Source: Mesorhizobium sp. L-8-3 (lineage in GTDB: Bacteria > Pseudomonadota > Alphaproteobacteria > Rhizobiales > Rhizobiaceae). From it: a DNA stretch of 64,000 nt. The stretch lies in contig NZ_AP023262.1 of NCBI RefSeq assembly GCF_016756615.1, forward strand, positions 7,875,501 through 7,939,500, read 5' to 3'. This document shows positions 53,801 through 60,650 of this stretch, one piece after another. Position 1 is the first letter of the stretch. Every line of letters starts with the position of its first letter. The position numbers were made by a program, and so were the translations under genes. The notes under the pieces are model-generated. The model made no database searches, was not told where the DNA came from, and saw nothing but the letters and a program-made list of their open reading frames with translations.

Positions 53801-54104
53801 TCCCCGAGACGCTACCGATGGAGAAGTCGACCGAGCCTCCCGTGGTCAGCACGATCTGATCACGCGTGCCGGTGGCGCTGTTGCCGCCGCCGTCTATGAT
53901 CTCGCCTGCAACGAACTGGCCGCTGCCGAGATTGATCGTGTCGTTGCCGCTGCCGGCGACGATCGTGTCGGCGCCGTTGCCGCCATTGAAGGTATCGCCT
54001 GAGGCATCCTGGAGCTGGGCGACCGTGCCTCCCGAGAAACCGGTGAGCGTCCCGGTATTCGCATTCGCAACGTCGTTGCCATTGGTGCCGTTGAACGTCG
54101 CCAT
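47892..54104 (-). CDS. Giant type I secreted repeat protein with dimethylformamidase-like and DUF4082 domains
   Basis: This 2070-residue protein starts at the second of two ATGs (54104), four bases after GGAGG. Residues about 37-680 hold three RTX-like units of 215 residues, then a short true RTX run (GGSGNDTIAGGAGNDVIDGGGG). Residues about 770-1280 resemble the large subunit of N,N-dimethylformamidase (SVGHDEYWSAEQRANVEAARDAGVNLAFWSGNEVYWK). An Ig-like domain follows (about 1283-1377). After that come three DUF4082-like domains (about 1383-1535, 1645-1800, 1910-2066), separated by two cadherin-like domains (about 1543-1640, 1808-1905). There is no signal peptide, so type I export by the operon's HlyD/ABC pair is likely. 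Activity on amides is possible but untested. It may act as an adhesin or on a polymer. Confidence 0.88.
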   Translation of the reverse strand: MATFNGTNGNDVANANTGTLTGFSGGTVAQLQDASGDTFNGGNGADTIVAGSGNDTINLGSGQFVAGEIIDGGGNSATGTRDQIVLTTGGSVDFSIGSVSGIETLTGSILGDTVTMTASQWAGFSTINLGLLSDTVNVVASGNISALATPTISNVETGNLTGTAGTDTVTLSGAQLNAIIIGSGSINLGAGTGDTINLTSTSTDLNTLGANNASIQGVEAISAAGAASGVTISLTGQSEAFAITGSNQNDVITGGTGADTIVAGGGNDTVNIATGQFGAGESIDGGADGGTGTRDQVVLTGSSATVDFSIGTISGLETLTGTSGNDAVTMTAAQWAGFSTINLGSGTGDVLNVVANGGISALTTPAISSVETGSLTGTAGTDSVTLSGAQLDAIIIGSGTINLGAGSGDTINLTSTSADLNTLGASNNSIQGVEAISAAGAASGVTIALGGQSEAFAITGSNQNDVITGGTGADTILAGAGDDTVNIATGQFVAGESLQGGADSGSGTRDQILLTGSSATVDFSLGTISGFETLTGTSGNDTVTMTAAQWAGFNSINLGSGPSDVLNVVAGGDLSALSTPTPSGIESLNVVGTSGNDVMTVSGAQLDAMVGGSGTINFGAGSGDTLDLTSTSVDLNLLGANNNSIQGLEAISAASATSGVTISLGGQTEAFSLTGSAFADTITGGSGNDTIAGGAGNDVIDGGGGTGDTVVFSGARADYAVSLQGSTYTITDNRAGSPNGADSVTNVENFQFSDGTRTASQLNPTVPTQNKIALENQKQGNPQSEWGIQGDGSANIQGFAAEISTNIGGTVDFKIATDSTNYRIDIYRLGYYNGDGARKVASIQRTLGSAQVQPHPIVDMSRGLIDAGNWSVSASWQVPQDAVSGVYIAKLVRQDGTEGASHIPFIIRDDASTSDIVFQTSDTTWQAYNEWGGASLYFGEVPVDPANMIGYLPPNCGCGVNSIGRATAVSYNRPIVTNTSVIGGTHDFIFGVEHSAIRWLEQNGYDVSYISGVDTTRAGANLLNHQAFLSVGHDEYWSAEQRANVEAARDAGVNLAFWSGNEVYWKVRWETSIDGNGTPYRTMVTYKETWGGTPDPSPIGTGTWRDPRFADPGQEPENSLTGTMFTVDSYRLDTITIPYEYSNLRFWRNTDVANLQPGQTYSLVQNLLGYEWDSDVENGFRPAGLINMSLSTVSVDTYLRDYGTRVGSADVTHSLTMYRAESGALVFGAGTVFWSWGLDDQHEGAATPVDPNVRQAMVNMFADMGIQPSTLDASLVLATQSTDTTKPTSTVTSPTLGAAFVEGQKVTITGTAQDFGGGIIAGVEVSTDGGQSWWKATGRENWSYSWNVQASGTYTILSRAVDDSVNLGTPSTGVQVTVNLPSTSSLWTLASNPATETTLDNDTIVESGVELGVRFQSLTGGVVEGIRFYKGFYNLGPHTVSLWTSNGTRLATGLAVGESIKGWQTVVFSSPVRIDAGTTYVASYHSEGYWSSTDNYFTSTYTNGALSVQPGGSVYAYSNNPGAFPANTPFNNTNFWVDVVFNPDPNQPPVATDDSFTIGRDGTLTVSFAALTSNDTDPNANQLTVTAVGNATNGTVALDAQTGNVIFTPTAGYSGPASFTYTVSDGLGGTDTGNVAVTVEEGPAGVTFFQGTDGPAGPAHDEGTASLELGMKFIASARGTITGIRFYKPSGATGTHTGSLWSSTGTLLATVTFTNESFSGWQTATFSNPVEITKGTTYVASYHTTGRYVADSNYFATDRTSGALTAPSSAASGGNGVYRYGTGTLFPTASYQASNYWVDVVFNQSTTNAVPVANNDNGYVVTSNTQISLAASSLLANDTDADGDTLAITGVGNATNGTVAFDSNSNIVTFTPTAGYTGPASFTYSISDGAGGASSAMVNMTVNPPETTQSLFSPNGTPTTVTVNDSGGVELGMKFQADVAGWITGFKFYKGPQNTGPHEAHLWTSTGTLIASATFTNETASGWQSVTLPQEVAIQANTTYVVSYHSNGFYSASPGFFDTEFSNGNLTALSSGSSGGNGVYAYGASGLFPTNTYNATNYYVDVAFRPQLAA
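52061..53995 (-). repeat. Three tandem repeats of exactly 645 bp in the giant protein gene
   Basis: A matching anchor (the minus-strand codons for NDVITGG and equivalents) occurs at 52061, 52706 and 53351, which gives a period of 645 bp (215 residues). Each unit contains GADTI, TRDQIVLT, DFSIGTISGLETLTGT, NDTVTMTAAQWAGF, SAAGAASGVTISL and QSEAF segments. The N-terminal part up to about 54050 continues the pattern partly. Confidence 0.85.
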
Positions 54105-54610
54105 CATGCCTCCATGGGCTGCCGTACCCGCCGTGGCCGGACAGCACCTACTCCATTGTCGTCCGCTGATCGCAGACCACGGAAGGCAATCCTGCCAGCT
54201 TTCGCACAACCAAGGACGATACCAATGGGTGGAGGGTACCATCCCTCGTTTTGATGAAGGCAATCCCGGCGAGCTGTTCTCCAAGCCGGCGCGTTGCATA
54301 TCGGAAGCACGAATTCAGGAATCGATCCGACTATTCTCGGATCGGCATAGGGTTTCGACGATCTTCACCACCGCCTGGCCCGATAAGACTGCCGTTTTCC
54401 CGAAAGATGGCTATCAGACGTGCATGCACGGTCCCGCGAGGCCGCGCGCAAAGTTGGTGAATACTGGCGTTTCATTCCATGGCGGGCGCACTCGCCCACA
54501 TGGCAGGGGACTTGTAGCCCAACAAACGGAACCGGGAAGAGGCCTGAGCCACGGGCCGAATCGACCGCCGTCATCCCGGTCGAAGGAGCGGCGCCCGGGA
54601 GGCGTCTTCG
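54105..54610. promoter_or_regulatory. Region between the type VI and type I secretion units
   Basis: These 506 bases hold no gene I can support. They should contain the promoter of the giant protein gene, which starts at 54104, and the end of the type VI transcript that stops at 54611. A GGAGG ribosome binding site lies just before the giant gene. No clear terminator with T-run was found. Confidence 0.45.
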
Positions 54611-55111
54611 TTACCCGATCGGCTCCGAGCCCGCGCCGGCGGCCAGGACCAGGCCGCCGGAAACCGGGTCGACCAGCGTGTCGTAGACGACGGCCTCGCT
54701 GGTGGCATCCGTCTGCAGCACGGCATGGACGCGAAAACGCAGGGTCCGGTCCAGCTTGTCGGTGCCGGACAGCAACTCGACGCTGACGTCCCGGAAACGC
54801 GGCTCGAACTGGCGGATCAGGGCCTCGAGGCGCGTCCGGAACTGGCCCTGCTGGGACGGGGTCGCCAATTGCTGGGTCTGCAGATCCTGCAGGCCGAAGG
54901 ACAGAACCGAGCTGCGCAGTTCCTCCAGTTCCGCCGGCATCGACAGGTAGCGCGGCCGGGTGGTGAACAGGATCTCCAGGTCGCGCCGCACCGCCTCGCG
55001 CAACTCGCGCATGGCGCGGTCGGCATTGCGGTCTGTCTCGATGCTGTCGCCCTGCAGCAGCCGGTCGAACAGCGACAGCCGCGGCGGCAGCTTGGTCGCG
55101 GGCCTTGCCAT
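54611..55111 (-). CDS. tssE: Type VI secretion baseplate protein TssE (ImpF, gp25-like)
   Basis: This 166-residue protein has the gp25/lysozyme-like baseplate fold. The family motif is in ELREAVRRDLEILFTTRP near residues 36-53, where the DLE triad is conserved. RSSVLSFGLQDLQ follows, and the C-terminal half includes FRVHAVLQTD. It forms part of the wedge that anchors the TssBC sheath. The ATG at 55111 lies 11 bases after the second tssC-like gene. It is the last type VI gene on this side. tssF and tssG, which usually follow in rhizobial imp operons, are absent. Confidence 0.9.
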   Translation of the reverse strand: MARPATKLPPRLSLFDRLLQGDSIETDRNADRAMRELREAVRRDLEILFTTRPRYLSMPAELEELRSSVLSFGLQDLQTQQLATPSQQGQFRTRLEALIRQFEPRFRDVSVELLSGTDKLDRTLRFRVHAVLQTDATSEAVVYDTLVDPVSGGLVLAAGAGSEPIG

Positions 55112-55122
55112 TTCAGATCCTG

Positions 55123-56679
55123 TCAGCCGGCATGAGCGGCCTGCATTTCGGTGCGCAGCCGGAAGCCGGTCACCATCTGGTCGAACTGGAAATGCGGCTG
55201 CAGATGCATAACGCAGTTCATGATGCCGGGCCGGCCCGGCACCTCCTTCACCTCCACGCCGCCGCCGCTCAGCGGATAACGCGCCTTCAGTTCGGGCCCG
55301 GCGTCGGCATTGCCAAGCATGTAGCCGCGCAGCCAGTCGTTGAGATAGGTTTCCAGGTCTTCGGCCGTCGTATAGGCGCCGACGCGGTCGCGCGCCATGA
55401 CCTTGGCGTAGTGCGCGAAGCGGCTGACGCACAGCACATATTGCAGCATGGAGGAGAGCCGGCTGTTGGCCCGCTCGACCGGGTCGCGGATATCGGCCGG
55501 CACATGCAGCGACTGCGTGCCGAGGAACACCACGGAGCGCGTGAAGTTGCAGGGGCTCATCGAAATGAAGCCCAGGTCCTCGAGCGCCTTCTGCTTCTTG
55601 TCGGTCAATTCGACCTCCAGCGGCCGGCGGTAGGCGACGGCCTCGCCGGTCGAGAAGCGCGGCGCCGGCAGGCCGGTCACGATGCCGGCCTCCTCGCGAT
55701 CCTGATAGGCGCCGCGCATGTTGGCGAACCAGCCCCAGTCGTGAAAGGCTCGGATGGCGACCGCGCCGAAGCCATAGACGGCACTGCCCCAGAGCCAGGC
55801 GTCGATGCCGCTGCCGCCCTCGCGGTAGCGGAAGCCGTCCAGGCGCGAATGGCTGTCGTCATATCTGGCGCGCAACAGGATGCGCGGCAGCACCACGCCG
55901 AGGAAGCGGCTCTCCTCGGTCTGCTGCAGTCGCCGCCAGCGCTGATATTCGGCGAGCCTGAAGGCCGTATCGAGTTTCTGGGCGTGCGACAGGTCGGCGA
56001 AGGTCTGGACACCGAACAATTCGGGCGCTGCGCTCACCACGCAGGGCGCGAAAGCGGCCGCAGCCACCTGGGACAGGCCGGCCAGGGTACCGACATCGTC
56101 GGTGGGCTGCGGGGCGCCCGCCGGATAGCGGTGGCGCACCGCGTAGTCGCACAGCAGCAGCCCATAGGGAAGGCCGCCCGGCATGCCGTATTCGTCGTTG
56201 TAGACCTTGGAGAACAACGTGCTCTGATCGAACTCGACGGCGCGGTCGAAGTCGCGCGCCAGTTCGGCCCAGGTGGCATTGAACAAACGCACCTTGACCT
56301 TCTCGTCGCTCTCGACGTGGTCGATGAGATAGTCCACCCCGCGCCAGCTCGCCTCCAGACGCCTGAAATCCTCGTGATGAAGGATCGCGTCGAGGAGATC
56401 GCCGATCAGCGCGTCGATCGCGGCAATGTCGCGTGCGATGAATTGCCTGATGGCGCCAATGTCGCGGCGCGATGCGGCGGCATGTATGCGGTCGCCGAAC
56501 CAGGCCGACAATCCGCCGTCCCGGGCCTCGCCCGCGAGGAAGGTGGCAAACACTTCCCGAAGCGTGTCGTCGCCGCGGTCGAGCACCGCGGCGACGATCG
56601 TTTCACGCAGGGCGACGCCGGCCCGTTCTCCTGCGCCGGAAGCGGAAGCCGCCGGCCCGTCGGATTGCGCCTCGCCCAT
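55123..56679 (-). CDS. Second TssC-like protein (ImpD type)
   Basis: This 518-residue protein is homologous to the TssC sheath protein encoded upstream. Strings shared or near-shared are LHHEDFRRLEASWRGVDYLI, AVEFDQSTLFSKVYNDEYGMPGG, CVSRFAHYAKVMARDRVG and LNDWLRGYMLGN. An additional helical N terminus of about 120 residues precedes the sheath fold. This matches ImpD of rhizobial imp operons, where TssC is followed by a paralogue of less clear role. It starts at 56679 and is spaced 23 bases from tssC. Confidence 0.87.
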   Translation of the reverse strand: MGEAQSDGPAASASGAGERAGVALRETIVAAVLDRGDDTLREVFATFLAGEARDGGLSAWFGDRIHAAASRRDIGAIRQFIARDIAAIDALIGDLLDAILHHEDFRRLEASWRGVDYLIDHVESDEKVKVRLFNATWAELARDFDRAVEFDQSTLFSKVYNDEYGMPGGLPYGLLLCDYAVRHRYPAGAPQPTDDVGTLAGLSQVAAAAFAPCVVSAAPELFGVQTFADLSHAQKLDTAFRLAEYQRWRRLQQTEESRFLGVVLPRILLRARYDDSHSRLDGFRYREGGSGIDAWLWGSAVYGFGAVAIRAFHDWGWFANMRGAYQDREEAGIVTGLPAPRFSTGEAVAYRRPLEVELTDKKQKALEDLGFISMSPCNFTRSVVFLGTQSLHVPADIRDPVERANSRLSSMLQYVLCVSRFAHYAKVMARDRVGAYTTAEDLETYLNDWLRGYMLGNADAGPELKARYPLSGGGVEVKEVPGRPGIMNCVMHLQPHFQFDQMVTGFRLRTEMQAAHAG

Positions 56680-56701
56680 CGAGCTACGCCTTGCCGGCCC
56701 G

Positions 56702-58195
56702 TCAGCCCATCTGCGGGATGCGGGCCACGAGCCGCATGGAGGCGGTGAGCTCTTCCATCTGCAGCCACGGGCGAAGATAGGCGACCGCATTGTAGGAACC
56801 GGGTGCGCCCGGGATCTCCTTGACCGTCACGGTCGCCTCGGCGAGCGGATACTTCGCCTTCATGTCGGCGCTGGCGCTTGGATTGCCGTTGACGTAGTTG
56901 CGGATCCAGTCGTTCAGCCAGGTCTCGCAGTCCTTGGCCTCGAGGAAGGAGCCGATCTTGTCGCGGCCCATGACCTTGAGATAGTGCGAGAAACGCGACG
57001 TCGCCATGATGTAGGGCAGGCGCGCCGAGATCGCGGCATTGGCGGTGGCATCCGGCTTGTCGTATTTCTTCGGGCGCTGCGTCGTCTGCGCGCCGAAGAA
57101 CACGGCATAGTCCGAAGACTTGTAGTGGCAGAGCGGCAGGAAGCCGAGCTTCGACAGCTCGGCCTCGCGGCGATCGGTGATGCCGATTTCGGTCGGGCAC
57201 TGCTGATCGACGTCGCCGTCGTCGCTGGTGAAGGTGAAGCTCGGCAGGTTCTCCACCTTGCCGCCGCCTTCGGCGCCGCGCACGGCGACGCACCAGCCAT
57301 GCTGCGAGAAGGCCGCTGTCAGCCGCTCGCCCAGCGCATAGGACGCGTTCATCCAGGTGAACTGGTCCGACGTCATCGCCGTGGTCTTGCCGTCCGCGTT
57401 GATCGGCGCTTCCTCGAATTTGAACTCGTCGATCTGCCGGCCGCTCGATCCGTAGGGAACGCGCGACAGGACCCTCGGCATGGTCAGCGTCACGAAGCGG
57501 CTGTCCTCGCTGTCGCGGAAGCTGCGCCACTTGATGTATTCGGAGCTCTCGAAGATCTTCTCCAGGTCGCGCGGCTTGGAGAGCTCGGTGAAGCTCTCGA
57601 GGCCGAACATCGACGGATTGGCGGCCGAGATGAAAGGCGCGAAGGAGCCGGCCGCGACATTGGACATGCCTTGCAGCACTTCCAGGTCCTCGGTGCCGTT
57701 GCCGAACTCGTAGTCGCCGATCAGCGCACCGTAGGGTTCGCCGCCCGGCGTGCCGAATTCCGATTCGTAGATCTTCTTGAAGATCTGGCTCTGGTCGAAT
57801 TCGACGGCCTTCGTCAGATCCTTGTGCAGGTCCTTCTTGGTCATGTTGAGCACACGGATCTTCAGCGTGGCGCTGGTCTCCGAGTTCTTGACCAGGTAGT
57901 TGAGGCCGCGCCAGGAGCCTTCCAGCTTCTGGAAGTCCTCATGATGCATGATCGCCGAAAGCTGCTTGGACAGCTTCTCGTCGATCGCGGCGATCGCCTT
58001 GTTGAAGGTCTGGGTGAGGTTCTTGTTGAACGTCACCGTCCCGGACAGGGCCTCCGAGGTGAGGGTGCGCAGGAGGTCCTGCATCTCGTCGGGCTCGGCC
58101 GTCTTGGTAACGCCGATGGCCTGGTCGAGCAGGCTCAGTGTGCCGGTCTCGGCGGCCGCGGCCGCGCCGTCTTCCGTTTTGGCTTCAGCGGTCAT
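56702..58195 (-). CDS. tssC: Type VI contractile sheath large subunit TssC (ImpC, VipB)
   Basis: This 497-residue protein shows the usual TssC landmarks: IMHHEDFQKLEGSWRGLNYLV near residue 82, KAVEFDQSQIFKKIYESEFGTPGGEPYGALIGDYEF, FISAANPSMFG, and ATSRFSHYLKVMGRDKIGSF with CETWLNDWIRNYVNGN in the C-terminal half. With TssB it forms the contractile sheath that drives the Hcp tube. It starts three bases after the tssB stop, so the two are made together. Confidence 0.95.
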   Translation of the reverse strand: MTAEAKTEDGAAAAAETGTLSLLDQAIGVTKTAEPDEMQDLLRTLTSEALSGTVTFNKNLTQTFNKAIAAIDEKLSKQLSAIMHHEDFQKLEGSWRGLNYLVKNSETSATLKIRVLNMTKKDLHKDLTKAVEFDQSQIFKKIYESEFGTPGGEPYGALIGDYEFGNGTEDLEVLQGMSNVAAGSFAPFISAANPSMFGLESFTELSKPRDLEKIFESSEYIKWRSFRDSEDSRFVTLTMPRVLSRVPYGSSGRQIDEFKFEEAPINADGKTTAMTSDQFTWMNASYALGERLTAAFSQHGWCVAVRGAEGGGKVENLPSFTFTSDDGDVDQQCPTEIGITDRREAELSKLGFLPLCHYKSSDYAVFFGAQTTQRPKKYDKPDATANAAISARLPYIMATSRFSHYLKVMGRDKIGSFLEAKDCETWLNDWIRNYVNGNPSASADMKAKYPLAEATVTVKEIPGAPGSYNAVAYLRPWLQMEELTASMRLVARIPQMG

Positions 58196-58198
58196 GGA

Positions 58199-58708
58199 TC
58201 ACGCTCCCTGCTTGTCGGTGCCAAGCTCGCCCGCGAGGGCGTTCAGCTTGTCGGTGTTCTGGAGGACTTCCTCGAGGAGGCTTTCGAGTTCTTCCGAGCG
58301 ATCCACTTTCGACATGAGATCGCGCAGCTTGTTGCGAGCGGCGAGCAGCTTGCGCAGCGGCTCCACCTGGTCGACGATCGCCGCCGGCTCGAAGTCGTCC
58401 ATGGACTTGAATTTGAGCTGGACGGCGAGCTGTGTATCGTCGCCGGCCAAAGTGTTCTCGACCTTGAACTCCGCGCCCGGCGTCATGCGCTGCATCACCT
58501 CGTCGAAATTGTCGCGGTCGACCTGGATGAACTTGCGGTCGCGCAGCGGCTTCAGCGGCTCGTAGGGCTTGCCGGAAAAGTCGCCGATCACACCGACGAC
58601 GAAGGGCAGTTCCTTGCGGACCTGCGCTCCCTCCGTCTCGACGTCATAGGTGATGTGAACGCGGGGTTTGCGCACACGGTTCAGTTTCTGTTGGACGCTC
58701 TCTGCCAT
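58199..58708 (-). CDS. tssB: Type VI contractile sheath small subunit TssB (ImpB, VipA)
   Basis: This 169-residue protein starts MAESVQQKLNRVRKPRVHITYDVETEGA and has ELPFVVGVIGDFSGKP and RDRKFIQVDRDNFDEVMQRMTP, all diagnostic of TssB. The last 45 residues (LRDLMSKVDRSEELESLLEEVLQNTDKL) are helical and should meet TssC in the sheath. Its ATG has an AGGGA ribosome binding site. It lies three bases before tssC. Confidence 0.95.
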   Translation of the reverse strand: MAESVQQKLNRVRKPRVHITYDVETEGAQVRKELPFVVGVIGDFSGKPYEPLKPLRDRKFIQVDRDNFDEVMQRMTPGAEFKVENTLAGDDTQLAVQLKFKSMDDFEPAAIVDQVEPLRKLLAARNKLRDLMSKVDRSEELESLLEEVLQNTDKLNALAGELGTDKQGA

Positions 58709-58754
58709 GACAATTCCCTCTGCGAGTGTTTACATGCGACGTGAACTCGAAACG

Positions 58755-59873
58755 CTAGCCCCCGGCGGCGGCCTCCGGGTTTCGTATGCCGGCGGCCATG
58801 AGGATGCGCTGGATATGCGCGGGGTCCTCGGAAAGTTCGGTGAGCAGTTCGACCAGGGTCATACGCGCCCGGCGCACCGCTTCCTCCAGCGTGTAGGAGA
58901 TCGGCGAATGCGGCTCGGTCTTGCGGAAATAGCTGGCGATGCGCACCAGCTCGGCCAGCGCCTCTTCTCGCGAGACGTAACCTTCGATGCGGCGGACGGC
59001 CGGCAGCGCCGAGCCGCCCTCGGCCGCGGGCTGCGCCTCGGCGGCGGCGGGCTCCTCGACTGGCGTGTCGTAAGCGGCGGCGGCGAGCTTGTCGGCCGCG
59101 AAGTGCCTCAGGGCGCTGTTGACCTGTTCCAGGAGATCGCGCAGCGCCGACACGGGAGGTGAGTCCATGCCGGCGACGGCGTCGAAGGCTGCCGCCATCT
59201 CGGCCAGCGCGGCCAGGCATTCGTCGACCAGCTTCGTGGTCGCCGCGAACTCCGCCGCCGGCGTCTCGGCGACACTCTGCTGGAACTGCTCCATCGTCAC
59301 GGCGCCGGCTTCGATGCGCGACTGCTTGCGCGCTGCGTCGGTCAGCTTCTCCAGTTCCGTCGCCTGTTCGTAGCTCCACAGGGAATAGCTGGCGAGCGTG
59401 CCCGAGGTCAGCGGCGTCAGCCGGACCGGCTGGATCAGCGTGCCCACGGCGCCGGAGCCGCTGAGGCCGGAGACCGCAGCGACCTTGCCCTCGACGCCAT
59501 CCTCGTCGAGCTCGGGAAAGCAGTGGCCCCAGTGGCCGGCGGCGATCCCGGCCAGCACCTTCAACCCGTCGCGCAGGCCGGCGAAGCCGTGGCGGCGCAC
59601 CAGCGCCTCGACCAGCCAGGAGGCGATTTCGAGATCCTTGGCCTGGCCGGCGAGTATCTCAGCCGCGGTGCTCTCGACAATTCCCCATTCGTCGGGCGCG
59701 GGCGCACCGATCTCGACGGCGGCGCGCTCGGCCGAGCGGGCCGCATTGCGCGCGTCCTTGGTCCGGTAATAGAGCGACGAAGACGACGAGTCCGAGCGCG
59801 GATCGGTGCCACCTGGCAGGTCTCCGGGGATCGGGGCCAGCAGCCCGTCGATGTCGACTACCGGCGCAGTCAT
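58755..59873 (-). CDS. tssA: Type VI secretion protein TssA (ImpA)
   Basis: This 372-residue protein has the ImpA N-terminal domain at about residues 1-130 (LLAPIPGDLPGGTDPR, then the DWGIVE and LEIASWLVEALVRRHGFAGLRDGLKVL region). A Pro/Ala-rich linker lies near 270-290. The C terminus (YVSREEALAELVRIASYFRKTEPHSPISYTLEEAVRRARM) is typical of the short TssA class. TssA organises baseplate and sheath assembly. Its ATG overlaps the stop of a 44-codon ORF as ATGA. Confidence 0.93.
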   Translation of the reverse strand: MTAPVVDIDGLLAPIPGDLPGGTDPRSDSSSSSLYYRTKDARNAARSAERAAVEIGAPAPDEWGIVESTAAEILAGQAKDLEIASWLVEALVRRHGFAGLRDGLKVLAGIAAGHWGHCFPELDEDGVEGKVAAVSGLSGSGAVGTLIQPVRLTPLTSGTLASYSLWSYEQATELEKLTDAARKQSRIEAGAVTMEQFQQSVAETPAAEFAATTKLVDECLAALAEMAAAFDAVAGMDSPPVSALRDLLEQVNSALRHFAADKLAAAAYDTPVEEPAAAEAQPAAEGGSALPAVRRIEGYVSREEALAELVRIASYFRKTEPHSPISYTLEEAVRRARMTLVELLTELSEDPAHIQRILMAAGIRNPEAAAGG

Positions 59874-60004
59874 GCGCAGCCCCCCTCGCCCGCGATCTCA
59901 CTGACATCAGGCGCGCTCGCTCCGGCGACCGGAGCGCACGCCGCCGGTGCGACCATACCGGAGAGACGATGAACAATTCGTAGACTGCGGTTCGGCGTCG
60001 TCAT
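59870..60004 (-). CDS. Candidate small ORF of 44 residues coupled to tssA
   Basis: The ORF starts ATG at 60004 after a GAGGACAAG ribosome binding site and ends with a TGA that overlaps the tssA ATG by four bases. The product (MTTPNRSLRIVHRLSG and an Ala/Pro/Gly-rich rest) has no known domain. Overlap and site position are good signs of translation, but composition gives no help. It may serve as a coupling leader for tssA instead of making a working protein. Confidence 0.4.
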   Translation of the reverse strand: MTTPNRSLRIVHRLSGMVAPAACAPVAGASAPDVSEIAGEGGCA

Positions 60005-60027
60005 GATCTTGTCCTCGATGCGCCCCG

Positions 60028-60636
60028 CTACCCTGCCTTGATCGGGCGGTCGCCTTCGAGCCGCCCGTTGCCGCCATTGGCGATGTCGATGCCGCGCGCG
60101 ATCGCGGCCCTGAAGCGTTCGTTCAGCGTCAGCGGATCGCCGCTGGTGATCGACAGCAGGATCGACGCCCCGACGCCGATCGCGCCAAGGCGCGGATCGG
60201 GCAGAGCTTCGGGCATGTCGGGCGGAGCCATGCTGCCGCCGGACCAGAAGGCGGCGAGCGCGGCATAGGCGGCAGCGCCGTCGAAGTTCGCCGTTTCGGC
60301 GGAAACCATGCAGGCGCGCCGCCTGGCGTCGTCGGGCTGGTAGACCCAGCCGGCCGCGCGCTCCAGGCATTCGGCTTCGACCGGGCTTGGCGCGGCGAGG
60401 TTGCCCTGGGCGACGGCGACGGCCCACCAGACACCCTCTCGGATCGGAAGCGCGAAGGCCAGGAAGCGGATGGCGTCGCCGATGGCCTCGGCCTCGACGA
60501 GGAGCGAAAGATAGCCTTGCGGGGACAGCGTCGGCAGCAGGAACGCCCGGCCCTCAGCCGACAGATCCATGCGCGCACAGATCTCCGCGGCAGTGCCGGC
60601 GGAAACCTTGCGGAACGGATCGGTCTGTATCTTCAC
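60028..60636 (-). CDS. VgrG-associated protein of the DUF6931 type
   Basis: This 202-residue protein starts with GTG at 60636 (VKIQTDPFRKVSAGTAAEICARMDL), 14 bases after the vgrG stop. It is largely alpha-helical with Ala/Gly-rich segments (RAFLLPTLSPQGYLSLLVEAEAIGDAIRFLAFALP). It looks like the DUF6931 group that occurs next to type VI genes. Its place right behind vgrG suggests a job in loading or recognising an effector, or a structural accessory role. The longer frame upstream of 60636 lies inside vgrG and is a shadow. Confidence 0.7.
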   Translation of the reverse strand: MKIQTDPFRKVSAGTAAEICARMDLSAEGRAFLLPTLSPQGYLSLLVEAEAIGDAIRFLAFALPIREGVWWAVAVAQGNLAAPSPVEAECLERAAGWVYQPDDARRRACMVSAETANFDGAAAYAALAAFWSGGSMAPPDMPEALPDPRLGAIGVGASILLSITSGDPLTLNERFRAAIARGIDIANGGNGRLEGDRPIKAG

Positions 60637-60650
60637 GCCGTCACACCGAA

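Noticed and set aside
56426..58744. A 772-codon plus-strand frame opposite the tssB, tssC and tssC-like genes
   Set aside because: The minus strand carries unmistakable TssB and TssC motifs in three separate genes, so the plus frame is a shadow.
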